DNA of 64,000 nucleotides from an uncultured Odoribacter sp. (GCA_944321145.1 CALUKF010000002.1:55506-119505); one strand, 5' to 3'; shown: positions 1-9,064, counted from the first letter of the stretch. Numbers and translations are program-made. Notes: generated by a model from the sequence alone, not told the origin.

Positions 1-491
1 CGCTTCACCAGATTGGCGTATTCCATCAATTCCTCATCGCCGATGCCGTCGGTAGTCATGGCATAAAACATGCCGTATACATCCCCGAAATCGTCCTTCA
101 CCACCGGAGCCACGCACCCCGACGGCAACTCCGCCGCGGCATTCGTCACCCGCCGCCTCAGGATGTCCCATTTCTGCTCCAACTCGTCCGGCGGGACGGT
201 CGTTTCCAATTCCACGGTGATAATAGAAAGGTCGCTCATGGACTTCGACTCAACGCTGGCAATGTCTCCCATTGCCCGGATTTCTTTCTCCAAAACATCC
301 GTGACTTCCAACTCTACCTGATGCGCCGAAGCGCCCGGATAGACCGTCACGACCAGTGCCTGCTTCACTTGAAGCTCGGGGTCTTCCAATTTACTCATGG
401 AGATGAAAGAGAACACGCCCCCCACAATCAACACGGCAATCAGGAATTTGACCAACGCCCGGTTATTCAATGCACTTTCTGATAAATTCAT
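1..491 (-). CDS. RND efflux pump inner-membrane subunit, N-terminal part (runs off the window)
   Basis: About 163 residues of the start of an AcrB/CzcA-type resistance-nodulation-division transporter. The protein begins MNLSESALNNRALVKF, followed by a first membrane segment (FLIAVLIVGGVFSFISM). Then comes the porter-domain opening, with the family-typical stretch 'EDPELQVKQALVVTVYPGAS' and 'VEL.VTDVLEKEIRAMGDI'. Such pumps use the proton gradient to drive drugs out through an adaptor and TolC. It is the last visible gene of a minus-strand operon whose adaptor lies just upstream at 674-1738. The remaining roughly 850 residues are outside the window, so substrate cannot be judged. The start ATG at 491 sits about 30 bases beyond a degenerate repeat array that fills the gap to the adaptor gene. 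Confidence 0.93.
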   Translation of the reverse strand, partial: MNLSESALNNRALVKFLIAVLIVGGVFSFISMSKLEDPELQVKQALVVTVYPGASAHQVELEVTDVLEKEIRAMGDIASVESKSMSDLSIITVELETTVPPDELEQKWDILRRRVTNAAAELPSGCVAPVVKDDFGDVYGMFYAMTTDGIGDEELMEYANLVK

Positions 492-533
492 ATTCGCAAG
501 TATTTTATTTGTCCTTATTTGTACAGGCTCCCT

Positions 534-670
534 GTACCGCCCGGTACAGACACCTTGTATCGCCCGATACAGGCATCCGTTAGTTACCGGTACAAGGTGT
601 CGTTAGTTACCGATACGCACACCCGTTACAGCACGGTAACGACAGTCGTTACAACCCGGTAATGGCATCC
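534..670. repeat. Degenerate tandem array, six units of 22-23 bp (alternating 11+12 bp)
   Basis: Six head-to-tail units start at 534, 557, 579, 602, 625 and 648, filling most of the gap between the RND adaptor stop (674) and the pump start (491). Each unit splits into an 11-mer such as GTTACAGCACG or GTTACAACCCG and a 12-mer such as GTAACGACAGTC or GTAATGGCATCC. Units 1 and 2 contain small palindromes (GTACCGCCCGGTAC, GTATCGCCCGATAC). A more degenerate unit (GTACAGGCTCCCT) precedes the array at 521. Units differ at many positions but the period is kept. It lies inside an operon, so it would be transcribed. Confidence 0.8.
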
Positions 671-673
671 GTA

Positions 674-1738
674 TCATAGCAGTCCTCCGATATTCGTCCG
701 GCTCACAGGCTTGAGCAGGTCTACTTTCGCGCCCTCTTTCAGCTTGTGCACGCCGGCAGTCACCACGATTTCGCCCGGAGCCACGCCGCTCTCCACCACC
801 ACGCGCCCGTCTTTCAATATTTCCTTCACGCCCACCTTCCGGCAGGTCACGGTCTTGCTCTCCGGCACGAACACCCACACGGCTGCCTTCCCGTCCTGCT
901 CCATCAAAGCATTGAGGGGGAGTTCCATCAATGCCTGCCCGTCCTCGGCGTATTCAATGGTGACGTTCACGCTCATGCCAGCCGCCAAGTCATAGCCCGC
1001 TTCCGGCATCAGGCGCAACCGCACCTGGTACAACTGGTTCAGATTCGCCTTCCGCGCCACGTCGATGACCTCCAAAGGGAAGGTTTTGCCGGGATACACA
1101 TCCGCCTCGCACGAGAAATTGCGGAACAACTGCTGCCGCACATAATCGCTCGCCGGGATGTTGATTTCCACCTCGAAGCTCTGCGTATTAATCAGGGACA
1201 CCACCGGCAGTCCGGCAGCCACCGTCTCGCCCGGCTCGAAATAACGCTTCTGGATATAGCCGTCAAAAGGAGCCACCAGCCGCGTGTCGTGCAGGGCATT
1301 CTTGTGGGCGGAGTATTTTGCCGTGATTTGCTGCAATCCGGAAACCGCCTTGTCATAATCGTTTACCGGCACGCTTTTGCGGCGGTACAATTCAATGACC
1401 CGTTCCGCTTCTGCCTTCACCTGCTTGTATTCCGCCTCCGTCGCGCTCAGTTGCAAAGCATAATCGCGGGGGTCAATCTCGGCAACCAAGTCGCCTTTTT
1501 TCACAAAACCGCCGATATCCACCGGCATGCGCACCAGCGGACCCGCCACTCGGAACGACAAATCCACATCCGAAGCCGCCTTGATTCTCCCCGGATAAGT
1601 GGTCTGCAACTCCGAGTGGTAAGGCTTCACCTCTTCTGTCTTCACCATCACAGCCGACTGCCCCGCCGGCTCTGACGAACGGCACGCTGCCAGGCAAAGC
1701 AACGCGCCCCATAGTATGCAATACTTGTAACTGTTCAT
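674..1738 (-). CDS. RND efflux periplasmic adaptor (membrane-fusion) lipoprotein
   Basis: 354 residues. The N-terminus has a lipoprotein signal with lipobox LAAC (Cys19), so the protein should be anchored by lipid in the periplasm. The body follows the AcrA/MexA order: barrel-sandwich/lipoyl half ('VDLSFRVAGPLVRMPVDIGG'), short alpha-hairpin, second lipoyl half ('APFDGYIQKRYFEPGETVAAG'), beta-barrel, then the membrane-proximal domain ending in 'VTAGVHKLKEGAKV'. It links the RND pump encoded directly downstream to an outer-membrane channel, presumably the TolC-like protein of the same operon. The start overlaps the upstream permease stop by four bases (1735-1738), indicating translational coupling. 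Confidence 0.94.
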   Translation of the reverse strand: MNSYKYCILWGALLCLAACRSSEPAGQSAVMVKTEEVKPYHSELQTTYPGRIKAASDVDLSFRVAGPLVRMPVDIGGFVKKGDLVAEIDPRDYALQLSATEAEYKQVKAEAERVIELYRRKSVPVNDYDKAVSGLQQITAKYSAHKNALHDTRLVAPFDGYIQKRYFEPGETVAAGLPVVSLINTQSFEVEINIPASDYVRQQLFRNFSCEADVYPGKTFPLEVIDVARKANLNQLYQVRLRLMPEAGYDLAAGMSVNVTIEYAEDGQALMELPLNALMEQDGKAAVWVFVPESKTVTCRKVGVKEILKDGRVVVESGVAPGEIVVTAGVHKLKEGAKVDLLKPVSRTNIGGLL

Positions 1739-2901
1739 AACATCACTGTTTTATATTTACGCTTCACAATCTCTTTCCTATACAAGAAACACGCCAAACC
1801 GAAATAAACGGCAGCTAAAAACCACAGGCTGGCGTATTCCGGCAAGACTTCCGGCAAAGTTGCCCCCATATTGTTGATTTTTACAAATCCGTCAATGCCA
1901 TGTGTCGAAGGGAATATCTTTGCAAGCGTCAGCCAATACTCCGGAATGCCCTCCCTCGGCCAGGAGATGCCGGAAATAAACATCAGCGGCACTGACGTGA
2001 AAACAAATATCAAAAAAGCATATTCCCGCTCCCGGCAAAGGAACGAGCAGGCGATGGCAAGAAAAATACATGCCAACAGGAACGGGAAAAGGAAGAGCAA
2101 CAAATCAGCCTTTACCCCAATCTGCGTCATCCCGAACAGGCGCGGCACGACAAAAAGCACCCAATACGCCATCACAAAATAAACCGGCAAATAAGCGCAT
2201 CCCCGTCCCGCCACAATGCTCCACGCATGACGGTAATGGCTGTCGCGGGGCACCAACGCCCGATGCTTATCGCGCAGCGTCCCGGTAATCGTCCCCGCCC
2301 CCAGCAACAAGGACTGCTGTATCACCAATATCAACACGGCAGGGATGATAAAAGACGTGAAGCCGCTCTGCGGGTTGAACATCTTCACCTCCCGGATTTC
2401 CACCGGAGCCGCCGTGATTTCCTGTTGTATCTTCGAAGCATAGGGCAAACCCTCCACCTGTATCTTCGCGTTCGTCAATACCGCCACGTCGCTCGTCGCC
2501 TGCAACAGCGCCTTGTAGTTCAGCAACGCCGCCATATCGCAATACAAGCCCGCATGCGCCTGCTCCCCCCGGTTAATCCGTTTGCTGAAATCCTCCGGCA
2601 GTTCCAGAATCCCGTATATCTCCTTCCGGTGCATCAGATGCCGCGCCTCTTCCAGGTCAGTGCAACGCGCCACCACCTCCACGTTCGGCGATGCTTCCCA
2701 CAGGCGCACAAACTCCCGGCTCACCGGCGAAGCGGCATGGTCGACAACTGCCACAGGCACCTTGCGCACCACCTCGTTGCTGTAAATATAGGTGTACACC
2801 ACCGGATAAGCCAGCGTCAGCAGGATGAAGAACACCATCACCCCGTGGTCGCGGAACACCGTGTAAAACTCTCGCCGGAATATATAATACATATCTCTCA
2901 T
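1735..2901 (-). CDS. ABC-2 type transporter permease (second of two)
   Basis: 388 residues of the ABC-2 permease family related to YhhJ/YbhR. One N-terminal membrane segment (MVFFILLTLAYPVVYTYIY) is followed by a large periplasmic domain ('VPVAVVDHAASPVSREFVRLW'). Five C-terminal membrane segments (roughly residues 180-380) come next, including 'FNPQSGFTSFIIPAVLILVI'. It pairs with the permease at 2923-4116. Both sit between an HlyD adaptor and an RND adaptor. No ATP-binding subunit gene is visible in this operon, which is odd for an ABC exporter; the ATPase may be encoded elsewhere or lie outside the window. Confidence 0.9.
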   Translation of the reverse strand: MRDMYYIFRREFYTVFRDHGVMVFFILLTLAYPVVYTYIYSNEVVRKVPVAVVDHAASPVSREFVRLWEASPNVEVVARCTDLEEARHLMHRKEIYGILELPEDFSKRINRGEQAHAGLYCDMAALLNYKALLQATSDVAVLTNAKIQVEGLPYASKIQQEITAAPVEIREVKMFNPQSGFTSFIIPAVLILVIQQSLLLGAGTITGTLRDKHRALVPRDSHYRHAWSIVAGRGCAYLPVYFVMAYWVLFVVPRLFGMTQIGVKADLLLFLFPFLLACIFLAIACSFLCREREYAFLIFVFTSVPLMFISGISWPREGIPEYWLTLAKIFPSTHGIDGFVKINNMGATLPEVLPEYASLWFLAAVYFGLACFLYRKEIVKRKYKTVML

Positions 2902-2922
2902 TGTCTGCTCATTTATTCATTA

Positions 2923-4116
2923 TCAAGCCCAATAACGTCCCTGCTCCAAAAAGCGTTTCAACCTCGGCAACGTCAGCAAAGGCAACAGGACAAACACCAA
3001 TAGTGCCACGTAAGCTCCCCACGAATAAAGCACCGGCACGCCATTCAACGCCTGGTCGGCATACAACAGATAGTAATGCCGTATCGGCGACAAATTAGAT
3101 GCCCAGCGCATCAAATCGGGCATGTTCGGCACCGGGAAGGTGAAACCGCTGACCGAGAACGACAATACGCTCCACAAAGCGCAAAAGCTCAACACAATGC
3201 GGCTCCGCCACACCAGACCTGTGATAAACACAGCAAAGCCCTGTGCTGCCAGCACCAACAGCAGCATTGCCGCAAACATCGGCAGGAAACCGCTATTCAA
3301 CGGGAAACGCATGTATCCGTACAGCACCCCAAGGCACAGCAACCCCGTCACCATGAACACCAACAATTGCGGCAACAACTTGCCCGCCAATGCTATCCGG
3401 ATGGAGCCATTCGCCCCTGCCAGCCATTCCCGGCTCGTTCCCCGCTTCAGCTCGTCGGTGATGCTGTAAGACGCCGTAAACATGGCAAACATCGACACAA
3501 AAGACGGCATCAGAATGCTTGCCAGATAGATAGCATAACTAATCCACGGATTGTTCAAGGGATTGGTATCCACAGCCACCGGCATCAACCGGGCTTGCAA
3601 CTCCACACCCGTCACCCCTTTTGCCTTGAGGATGGTCTGCTGCACAGCCCCGTTCGCCAAAGCTGCCTGCAAACGCATGTCCTTATAAGCCAACGAACTC
3701 GGCAAAAGGTAAGTCTCATTCGTATAATACGAGAGCACCGGACGCTTCCCCGTCGACACGTCCACTGCAAAATCCGCCGGGATATGGAAGATGCCATACA
3801 CCCCGCCCATCTGCAACGAACGCCGCGCTTCGCTAAAATCGGCAGTCCGCAGCACCACATCCGTCTGTGCGATTGCATCCAACGAACGGGACAATTGCCA
3901 CGACAACGAAGAATTGTCCTCGTCCACCACGGCTATCGGCAACTGCATCGGCAAGCCCTCTTTCAGCAAATCCCCAAAAAAGAAGAAGCAAAACGCCGGA
4001 GCAATGACCATCATGAACAGATAAATCCGCCGTGATGCCAAACGCTTGAACTCCCGCGCCATCAGCCTGCCTAAACTTTTTAGCTCATTCATTGCCATAC
4101 CTTTCTTCTTTTCCAA
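2923..4116 (-). CDS. ABC-2 type transporter permease (first of two)
   Basis: 397 residues in the longest reading. Topology matches its neighbour: N-terminal membrane segment (IYLFMMVIAPAFCFFFFGDLL), periplasmic domain starting 'LPIAVVDEDNSSLSWQLSRS', and C-terminal membrane bundle. The start is uncertain. The first ATG gives MEKKKGMAMNEL, but an AGAAGAAAGG-like stretch just before the second ATG (4098) makes MAMNELKSLG a good alternative. It ends 21 bases before the second permease and starts 18 bases after the HlyD adaptor stop, so it is co-transcribed. It probably forms a heterodimeric membrane channel with 1735-2901. Confidence 0.9.
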   Translation of the reverse strand: MEKKKGMAMNELKSLGRLMAREFKRLASRRIYLFMMVIAPAFCFFFFGDLLKEGLPMQLPIAVVDEDNSSLSWQLSRSLDAIAQTDVVLRTADFSEARRSLQMGGVYGIFHIPADFAVDVSTGKRPVLSYYTNETYLLPSSLAYKDMRLQAALANGAVQQTILKAKGVTGVELQARLMPVAVDTNPLNNPWISYAIYLASILMPSFVSMFAMFTASYSITDELKRGTSREWLAGANGSIRIALAGKLLPQLLVFMVTGLLCLGVLYGYMRFPLNSGFLPMFAAMLLLVLAAQGFAVFITGLVWRSRIVLSFCALWSVLSFSVSGFTFPVPNMPDLMRWASNLSPIRHYYLLYADQALNGVPVLYSWGAYVALLVFVLLPLLTLPRLKRFLEQGRYWA

Positions 4117-4134
4117 AACAGCTCACGCCTTGTT

Positions 4135-5124
4135 TCACCGCTTGTCTACGGTTTTCACGACACTCATTCCGGGGCGCAAGCCTTCCACCGGTTCCACCGG
4201 CTTAGCCTTCACCCGGAAAGTTTTCATATCATATTGCCCGGTGGTTTTGGTAGCCCGCCAGGCGGCGTATGTGCCCATGTCTTTCATGTAAGTCACTTTC
4301 AGTTCCACTTCTTTATTGTCCAAAGCAGGCACGAACGCCCGGAAAGTCTCACCCACCCGGAAATCCCCCAAGCAATCTTCGCGCACATTGAAAGACACCC
4401 ATACGTCCGACAAATCCAGCACATCCATCACCGGCGAACCCGTTCCAACCAATTCTCCGACTTTCGGATAACGCTCCGACACCTCGCCGCTGATAGGCGA
4501 AACCAGGAAAATCTCCTGCACGTATGCCTCCACCTCTGCCACAGCCCCCTTTGCCCGGTCTAATTGGGCGGCAGCTGCCATTTTGTCTTCCCGTTGCGCC
4601 CCGTTTTGCGCCATTTCATACTGCGCTTTCGCCGCCTCTGCCGTTGCAGTCATGGCTTTGTAATTGGCTTCCGCCTCGTCCCGTTTCTGGGCTGGGACAA
4701 CCTCCAGTTCATACAGCCGTTCCACCCGCTCATAGGTCTTTTTTGCCACTTCGGCAGCAGCTTCCGCTTTCTGCCAAGTCTGATAAGCCATGACTATCTG
4801 CTCCGAACGGGTGCCCCGGTCGGCTTTCTCGCTCAACGCTTTGGCAGCGGCTTCCGCAGCTTCCGCCTGTGAATACTTTGCCATTACCTCCGGGCTATCG
4901 AGTATCGCCACGGTATCACCCCGCTCCACCCGGTCGCCTTCGTTGAACAAGAAGCGCTCAATGCGCCCCGGCACCTTGCCCGAAATCCGGACTTCCGTGG
5001 CTTCTGCCTCTCCTTGTATGTATTCAGGCGCTGCATTCCGGAATACAAACCCGAAAATAGCCACCAACAAAACCAATACGACAACAATCGCAAACACCGT
5101 CGATTTTCGATTCATCTTTTCCAT
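4135..5124 (-). CDS. HlyD/EmrA-type adaptor for the ABC-2 exporter
   Basis: 329 residues. A single N-terminal membrane anchor (STVFAIVVVLVLLVAIFGFV) is followed by a biotinyl-lipoyl half domain ('VRISGKVPGRIERFLFNEGD'). A long alanine-rich coiled-coil hairpin spans about residues 75-190, then the second lipoyl half ('LVSPISGEVSERYPKVGELV') and a beta-barrel. This is the layout of YbhG/HlyD-like adaptors that connect ABC-2 permeases to TolC. The second ATG (5115) gives MNRKSTV and is an equally likely start. TolC-like gene lies 29 bases upstream, permeases directly downstream. Confidence 0.92.
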   Translation of the reverse strand: MEKMNRKSTVFAIVVVLVLLVAIFGFVFRNAAPEYIQGEAEATEVRISGKVPGRIERFLFNEGDRVERGDTVAILDSPEVMAKYSQAEAAEAAAKALSEKADRGTRSEQIVMAYQTWQKAEAAAEVAKKTYERVERLYELEVVPAQKRDEAEANYKAMTATAEAAKAQYEMAQNGAQREDKMAAAAQLDRAKGAVAEVEAYVQEIFLVSPISGEVSERYPKVGELVGTGSPVMDVLDLSDVWVSFNVREDCLGDFRVGETFRAFVPALDNKEVELKVTYMKDMGTYAAWRATKTTGQYDMKTFRVKAKPVEPVEGLRPGMSVVKTVDKR

Positions 5125-5153
5125 ATCTCTCTGTTTATCTCTTTTTTATCCAA

Positions 5154-6575
5154 TTATTTTGACAACACTCCGTATGCTTTCTTCAAATATACTTCGCACA
5201 ATTTCATTTCTATCCGGGCATCTATTCCTTCCGTATGCGCCTCCAGCCAAGCCGTCTGGGCTTCTAAAACATTCAACACCGGCATAGTCCCTTCCTCAAA
5301 GCCCAGGTTCGCATAACGCAGGTTTTCGTCTGCCCTCGAAAGGTTGGACTCTGCCACTTTCATCTTGTGCATGGCTTCCTCCACCTTGAAATGCGCCTGG
5401 CTCACCTGCAATTCCACCATCTCCTTTGCTTCCTCCAGCTTCAGTTCCATCAACTCTGTCTCCGCCCTTGCGCTCCTCACGCTCTTTCGCGAAGCCCCCC
5501 AATGGAATATCGGCGCTTTCACCCCGATACCAACACTCCACATCCCATCCAATTTATTGCTGATGCCGTCGAAAAACGAAGGAGTCATTGCCATGTAATT
5601 TGCCGTCAATGCCACCGAAGGCAAGTATTCCGAACGCGCAATCCGCTCTTTCCGCCGGTAAATGTCCGCAGCCAGCGACAGGCTGTGTATCTCCGGGCGG
5701 TTGGCATACACCTCCTCCAATTCCATCCGCTCCGGCAGGACTGTCTGCTTCAAATCCTCTTCCTGCAAGGCAAACACCGTATCCAAAGGCAAGCCGCAAA
5801 GACGGTTCAACGCCATACGCGCCAACCCCAACCCGTCCTGCACCCGCAGAAGTGCCATCTCCGCCTGGTTCAGCCTCACCCGCACGGAAAGCAAATCCGC
5901 CTTTGTCGACATCCCGTTTTCATACAATGCCTCCACATCGCGGGTAAACCGTTTCAAGGTTTCCACATATTGCCCTGCCAATTTCTCGCGGTTCACCAGC
6001 GACACAATCTGCCAGTAAGCACCGTCCGTTTCCTCAATCACCTGTTCCAACTCCAAGGCGCGTCCGCTCTCCGCCAGTTGTTCCGACAAGCCTGCCAATT
6101 GATTATACGCCCTGATTTTGCCACCCATGTAAACCGGTTGCACCAGTCCCACCTGCAACACCCCCACGTTCCGCATATCCACCGACATGGCATCCTTGGG
6201 CAACAACGCAAATTCCTTGAACACCGGATTGCCATCCGCCCCGACAACGGGCACGCCGTCCGCGCCCAACACCACATTCGGCTGGTAAGTCGTCCCGTCG
6301 AAAGCATATATCGGCAAGTGGGCATCCTCTGCCAACAAATTGATTTCCTTCTGGTTCCTCAGATACAGCCCCGAAGCGTCAATCGCAGGCAAATATTTCG
6401 TGAAAGCCTCTTTCCGCTTTTCCTGTGCCGTCTTCAACTGCATGTCTGCCATCTTCAACGCCTTGTTATTCTCCAGAGCCAGCCGCCGGCAATCCTCTAT
6501 GCTCATAGCGCCCTGCCCCCACACCGCAACTGCCTGGCACAACAACAAAACCACCCATACAAACTTCTTCTTCAT
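5154..6575 (-). CDS. TolC-family outer-membrane efflux protein
   Basis: 473 residues. Signal peptide (FVWVVLLLCQAVAVWGQGAM) is followed by the two repeated OEP halves, each with long heptad-like helices ('IEDCRRLALENNKALKMADM' in the first; 'ARSEYLPSVALTANYMAM' starting the second). It should form the trimeric outer-membrane channel for the pump components downstream. Only one channel gene is visible for two adaptors (HlyD type and RND type), so it may serve both. The TetR gene ends 72 bases upstream; no clear TAnnTTTG box lies in that gap, so the regulator and pump genes may share a transcript. Confidence 0.94.
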   Translation of the reverse strand: MKKKFVWVVLLLCQAVAVWGQGAMSIEDCRRLALENNKALKMADMQLKTAQEKRKEAFTKYLPAIDASGLYLRNQKEINLLAEDAHLPIYAFDGTTYQPNVVLGADGVPVVGADGNPVFKEFALLPKDAMSVDMRNVGVLQVGLVQPVYMGGKIRAYNQLAGLSEQLAESGRALELEQVIEETDGAYWQIVSLVNREKLAGQYVETLKRFTRDVEALYENGMSTKADLLSVRVRLNQAEMALLRVQDGLGLARMALNRLCGLPLDTVFALQEEDLKQTVLPERMELEEVYANRPEIHSLSLAADIYRRKERIARSEYLPSVALTANYMAMTPSFFDGISNKLDGMWSVGIGVKAPIFHWGASRKSVRSARAETELMELKLEEAKEMVELQVSQAHFKVEEAMHKMKVAESNLSRADENLRYANLGFEEGTMPVLNVLEAQTAWLEAHTEGIDARIEMKLCEVYLKKAYGVLSK

Positions 6576-6647
6576 AACTATTCTCCTTTATTCATCAATT
6601 GTTCTCTCTATTTTTATACTTTCCGGTATGTAACCCGTTAAAAAAAA

Positions 6648-7247
6648 TTACTCTGTCACGATGGCATACAATTGCTCATACTGCAACTGCACCATTTTCA
6701 GCGTGTCCGAAACATCTTGGTGCATTACCAGATAATTCAACAAGCCTACTCCTATATTCAGCAAATTCTTTGCCAAAACAGCCATATCCACCTCCTTTTT
6801 TACCTCCCCCGCCGCCTGGGCTGCCGAAATCACCCGCTCCAAATTAGACAGCCACCGGCTCTTCGTCTCCGCAACCACCTCCTTGAATTCCGGATACAAC
6901 GCCACCACCTCCACCAACAGCGAAAGGCACAATATCTCCGGAATATCGCTCCCGAAGTGTTTCGCGCTGTAATTGTCTATTTCCATCAGGTGCCCCACCG
7001 CCACGCCCACAAATTCCCGCAAGGAACCAATCTGCGCAAATTCCTCCGCCCGTCTCCGGTTCAACGCATGGTAATACGCCTCCATTCCCTCCCGCAACAA
7101 TTCCTTTTTATTGGTGAAATGGTAATAAAACGTCCCCTTTGTCATTCCCACCGCCTCCACCACATCCATAAGCGTCACCGCCCGATACCCCCGCTTCAGG
7201 AAAAGCAGGAAAGCCGTCTCAATGATTTTTTCCCTCGTCTTGCTCAT
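6648..7247 (-). CDS. TetR-family transcriptional regulator
   Basis: 199 residues. The N-terminal helix-turn-helix is clear: 'REKIIETAFLLFLKRGYRAV' followed by 'TLMDVVEAVGMTKGTFYYHF' and 'TNKKELL'. The C-terminal ligand domain (residues about 60-199) is helical and resembles TetR_C families. Its start overlaps the stop of the upstream TetR gene by four bases (7244-7247), so the two are translationally coupled. Position at the head of the efflux operon suggests it represses that operon and is released by a pump substrate; this is inference from context. Confidence 0.93.
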   Translation of the reverse strand: MSKTREKIIETAFLLFLKRGYRAVTLMDVVEAVGMTKGTFYYHFTNKKELLREGMEAYYHALNRRRAEEFAQIGSLREFVGVAVGHLMEIDNYSAKHFGSDIPEILCLSLLVEVVALYPEFKEVVAETKSRWLSNLERVISAAQAAGEVKKEVDMAVLAKNLLNIGVGLLNYLVMHQDVSDTLKMVQLQYEQLYAIVTE

Positions 7248-7840
7248 CGTTTCACTAATGCATAATATTGTTCAAACTGTGCCCGCATGTCCGAAAAGAC
7301 AAACCGCATGTCCGTCCCCTTCAACTCCAAATTCAACATACTCACCGACACCGACATCAAATTCCTTGCCAACACGGCAGCATCCAGTTCCTTCCTCACC
7401 TCGCCCCGTGCCTGCGCCCGCTCAATCACCCGCTCCCAATGCCGCAACCTCGTCTTCGCCAAAGCATCCACCTTCGCCCCGACCGCCGGAAACAGATCCT
7501 CCACCTCCAGCACCAACTGGAAAAAGAAAGCCTCCGGCACCGAGCACCCCAACTCCCGCTCCGACAACTCCGCACTCTCCTCCTTGTGCGCCAGCACCAG
7601 ACGGATATACGCCTCCAGCGACTCCGCCGCCTCCACCTCCTCATCCGTCTCCTCCCTCATCAGCCCCCAATAAAGTTCCAAGCCCGCTTGCAGCAACTCC
7701 CGCTTGTCCTTGAAATAATAATAAAACGCCCCCTTCGTCAGCCCCGTCACCTGTTCCAGTTCCTTCAACGAAGCCGCCTGATACCCCCGGCTCAAAAAGC
7801 ACAGGAAAGTCTTCCGTATAATCTCGTCCCGTAATTCCAC
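7244..7840 (-). CDS. TetR-family transcriptional regulator, first gene of efflux operon
   Basis: 198 residues, paralogous to the TetR encoded next. HTH: 'RDEIIRKTFLCFLSRGYQAA', 'SLKELEQVTGLTKGAFYYYF', 'KDKRELL'. The start is read as GTG at 7840 because no in-frame ATG exists nearby. A TACTTTTG -7 element lies on the minus strand at 7862-7869, about 22 bases upstream, so the leader is very short. Two coupled TetR genes in one operon could act as a heterodimer or sense different ligands; neither is shown by the sequence. Confidence 0.92.
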   Translation of the reverse strand: MELRDEIIRKTFLCFLSRGYQAASLKELEQVTGLTKGAFYYYFKDKRELLQAGLELYWGLMREETDEEVEAAESLEAYIRLVLAHKEESAELSERELGCSVPEAFFFQLVLEVEDLFPAVGAKVDALAKTRLRHWERVIERAQARGEVRKELDAAVLARNLMSVSVSMLNLELKGTDMRFVFSDMRAQFEQYYALVKR

Positions 7841-7861
7841 AATAACTTCATTTTTACTTTA

Positions 7862-7869
7862 CAAAAGTA
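7862..7869 (-). promoter_or_regulatory. Bacteroidetes -7 box for the TetR/efflux operon
   Basis: TACTTTTG on the minus strand, matching the Bacteroidetes TAnnTTTG -7 consensus, about 22 bases before the GTG start at 7840. It is divergent from the plus-strand box at 7891-7898, with about 21 bases between the two boxes, so the two promoters probably compete for polymerase or share an operator. Confidence 0.6.
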
Positions 7870-7890
7870 GCACGAAAAAATAAAAAACAC

Positions 7891-7898
7891 TACCTTTG
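7891..7898 (+). promoter_or_regulatory. Bacteroidetes -7 box for the three-paralog operon
   Basis: TACCTTTG, TAnnTTTG consensus, 26 bases before the ATG at 7925. Divergent from the TetR promoter. Confidence 0.6.
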
Positions 7899-7924
7899 AA
7901 AGGCAAACCTTAAAAGAATACGCC

Positions 7925-9064
7925 ATGAAAAAACAAGTTATAACATATTCCATATTAGTCCTTTTCTTCGGGCTTATTCCTGCCGCATCCGCACAATCCA
8001 TTGGCTATGAATATTCCGTTGAAAAAGAAGACGATGGGGCATGGTGGATTGAAATGGACAAAAATGCCATACGATCCGGCAATATACTATATGCTAACAG
8101 GCAAGCCCGATTTGGAGTAATGGCAAAAACGGGCTATTCGGCTGTAATTACATTGACTATAAGCAATACCAATCAGGTGGAAAAAAACAACAAAGAAGCG
8201 ATAATCTACCGGCGGGTAAAAAAAGCTCCCGATGAAACTTTAAGTGTTCCTGCTTCCGTTACGCTTGCCAATAATGAAGTGTTGCATTTGAAAACAGGAA
8301 CAGTCATGGGGAGTGTTCATCCGGATTTTTATATGGCTTACGGGAAAAAATGGCGATGCAAGCGGACTGAACTTTACTTAATTTTCACTTCACGTGATAT
8401 AGCATGCAGCACATTGGAAAATCTGAATGCCATGGATGAAATAGCTCGTCACCAATATCTCACTTCGCAATTGGCAAAATACGATATTAAAGAGATAAAC
8501 ATAGATGGGCTTATCTTCCCTTTTGAGAACTTCCGCTCTGCGCCAACCTTCAAATCAATATTTGCCAAGCTGGCAGAACTTACCGGCAATGCAGATTATT
8601 ATGACTCCTCCGGAACACCGCGTCACGCCGATCAGTCTCCTGACCCTGCCCCGCAAAGCAAGCCTCAAGCCGCAGTGACTTCTGCCGAGAATCTTTCCAC
8701 CACCATAGAACACAATGCCCAACTGAACGGCTTGACAGGCATGTGGCTCAGGTCTGAGTTCACCATCCATGGCATGTGCCGGAAGAAAGGCTGGGTTGTC
8801 TTTTATTTTTATTTTGAAGACGGGAAAGCCCTGAAGGACTACAATAATAGTTATGCGACCGCAGACGGAAAAGTTGCCGCAATCGTGGAATTTGTGCCGC
8901 CTTATGCAGACGGGAGAATCAACGCGGCAGGCTTCGTGCCCTATTCCGAGCTTCACCTCGCCAGCGGGCATCATAAATTGGCAGTTTATACCGCCATATT
9001 CGATGACAACCAGCGAGAACTCCTTCGAGGGGATTGGCTGTTTTTCCAAGTCAACCAACCCTGA
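7925..9064 (+). CDS. Secreted protein of unknown function, paralog 1 of 3
   Basis: 379 residues with a cleavable signal peptide (MKKQVITYSILVLFFGLIPA, cleavage near ASAQS). I do not recognise a named family. The protein has two parts. The N-terminal part (to about residue 215) contains 'HQYLTSQLAKYDIKEINIDG' and a 'FRSAPTFKSIFAKLAELTG' block. The C-terminal beta-rich part (about 245-379) has 'FYFYFEDGKALKDYNNSYAT' and 'VPYSELHLASGHHKLAVYTA' and ends 'GDWLFFQVNQP'. Both blocks recur in the next two genes, so this is a family duplicated in tandem. The spacing (66 and 36 bases) and single promoter suggest one operon. It is the most divergent of the three and is divergent to an efflux operon. Confidence 0.85.
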   Translation: MKKQVITYSILVLFFGLIPAASAQSIGYEYSVEKEDDGAWWIEMDKNAIRSGNILYANRQARFGVMAKTGYSAVITLTISNTNQVEKNNKEAIIYRRVKKAPDETLSVPASVTLANNEVLHLKTGTVMGSVHPDFYMAYGKKWRCKRTELYLIFTSRDIACSTLENLNAMDEIARHQYLTSQLAKYDIKEINIDGLIFPFENFRSAPTFKSIFAKLAELTGNADYYDSSGTPRHADQSPDPAPQSKPQAAVTSAENLSTTIEHNAQLNGLTGMWLRSEFTIHGMCRKKGWVVFYFYFEDGKALKDYNNSYATADGKVAAIVEFVPPYADGRINAAGFVPYSELHLASGHHKLAVYTAIFDDNQRELLRGDWLFFQVNQP

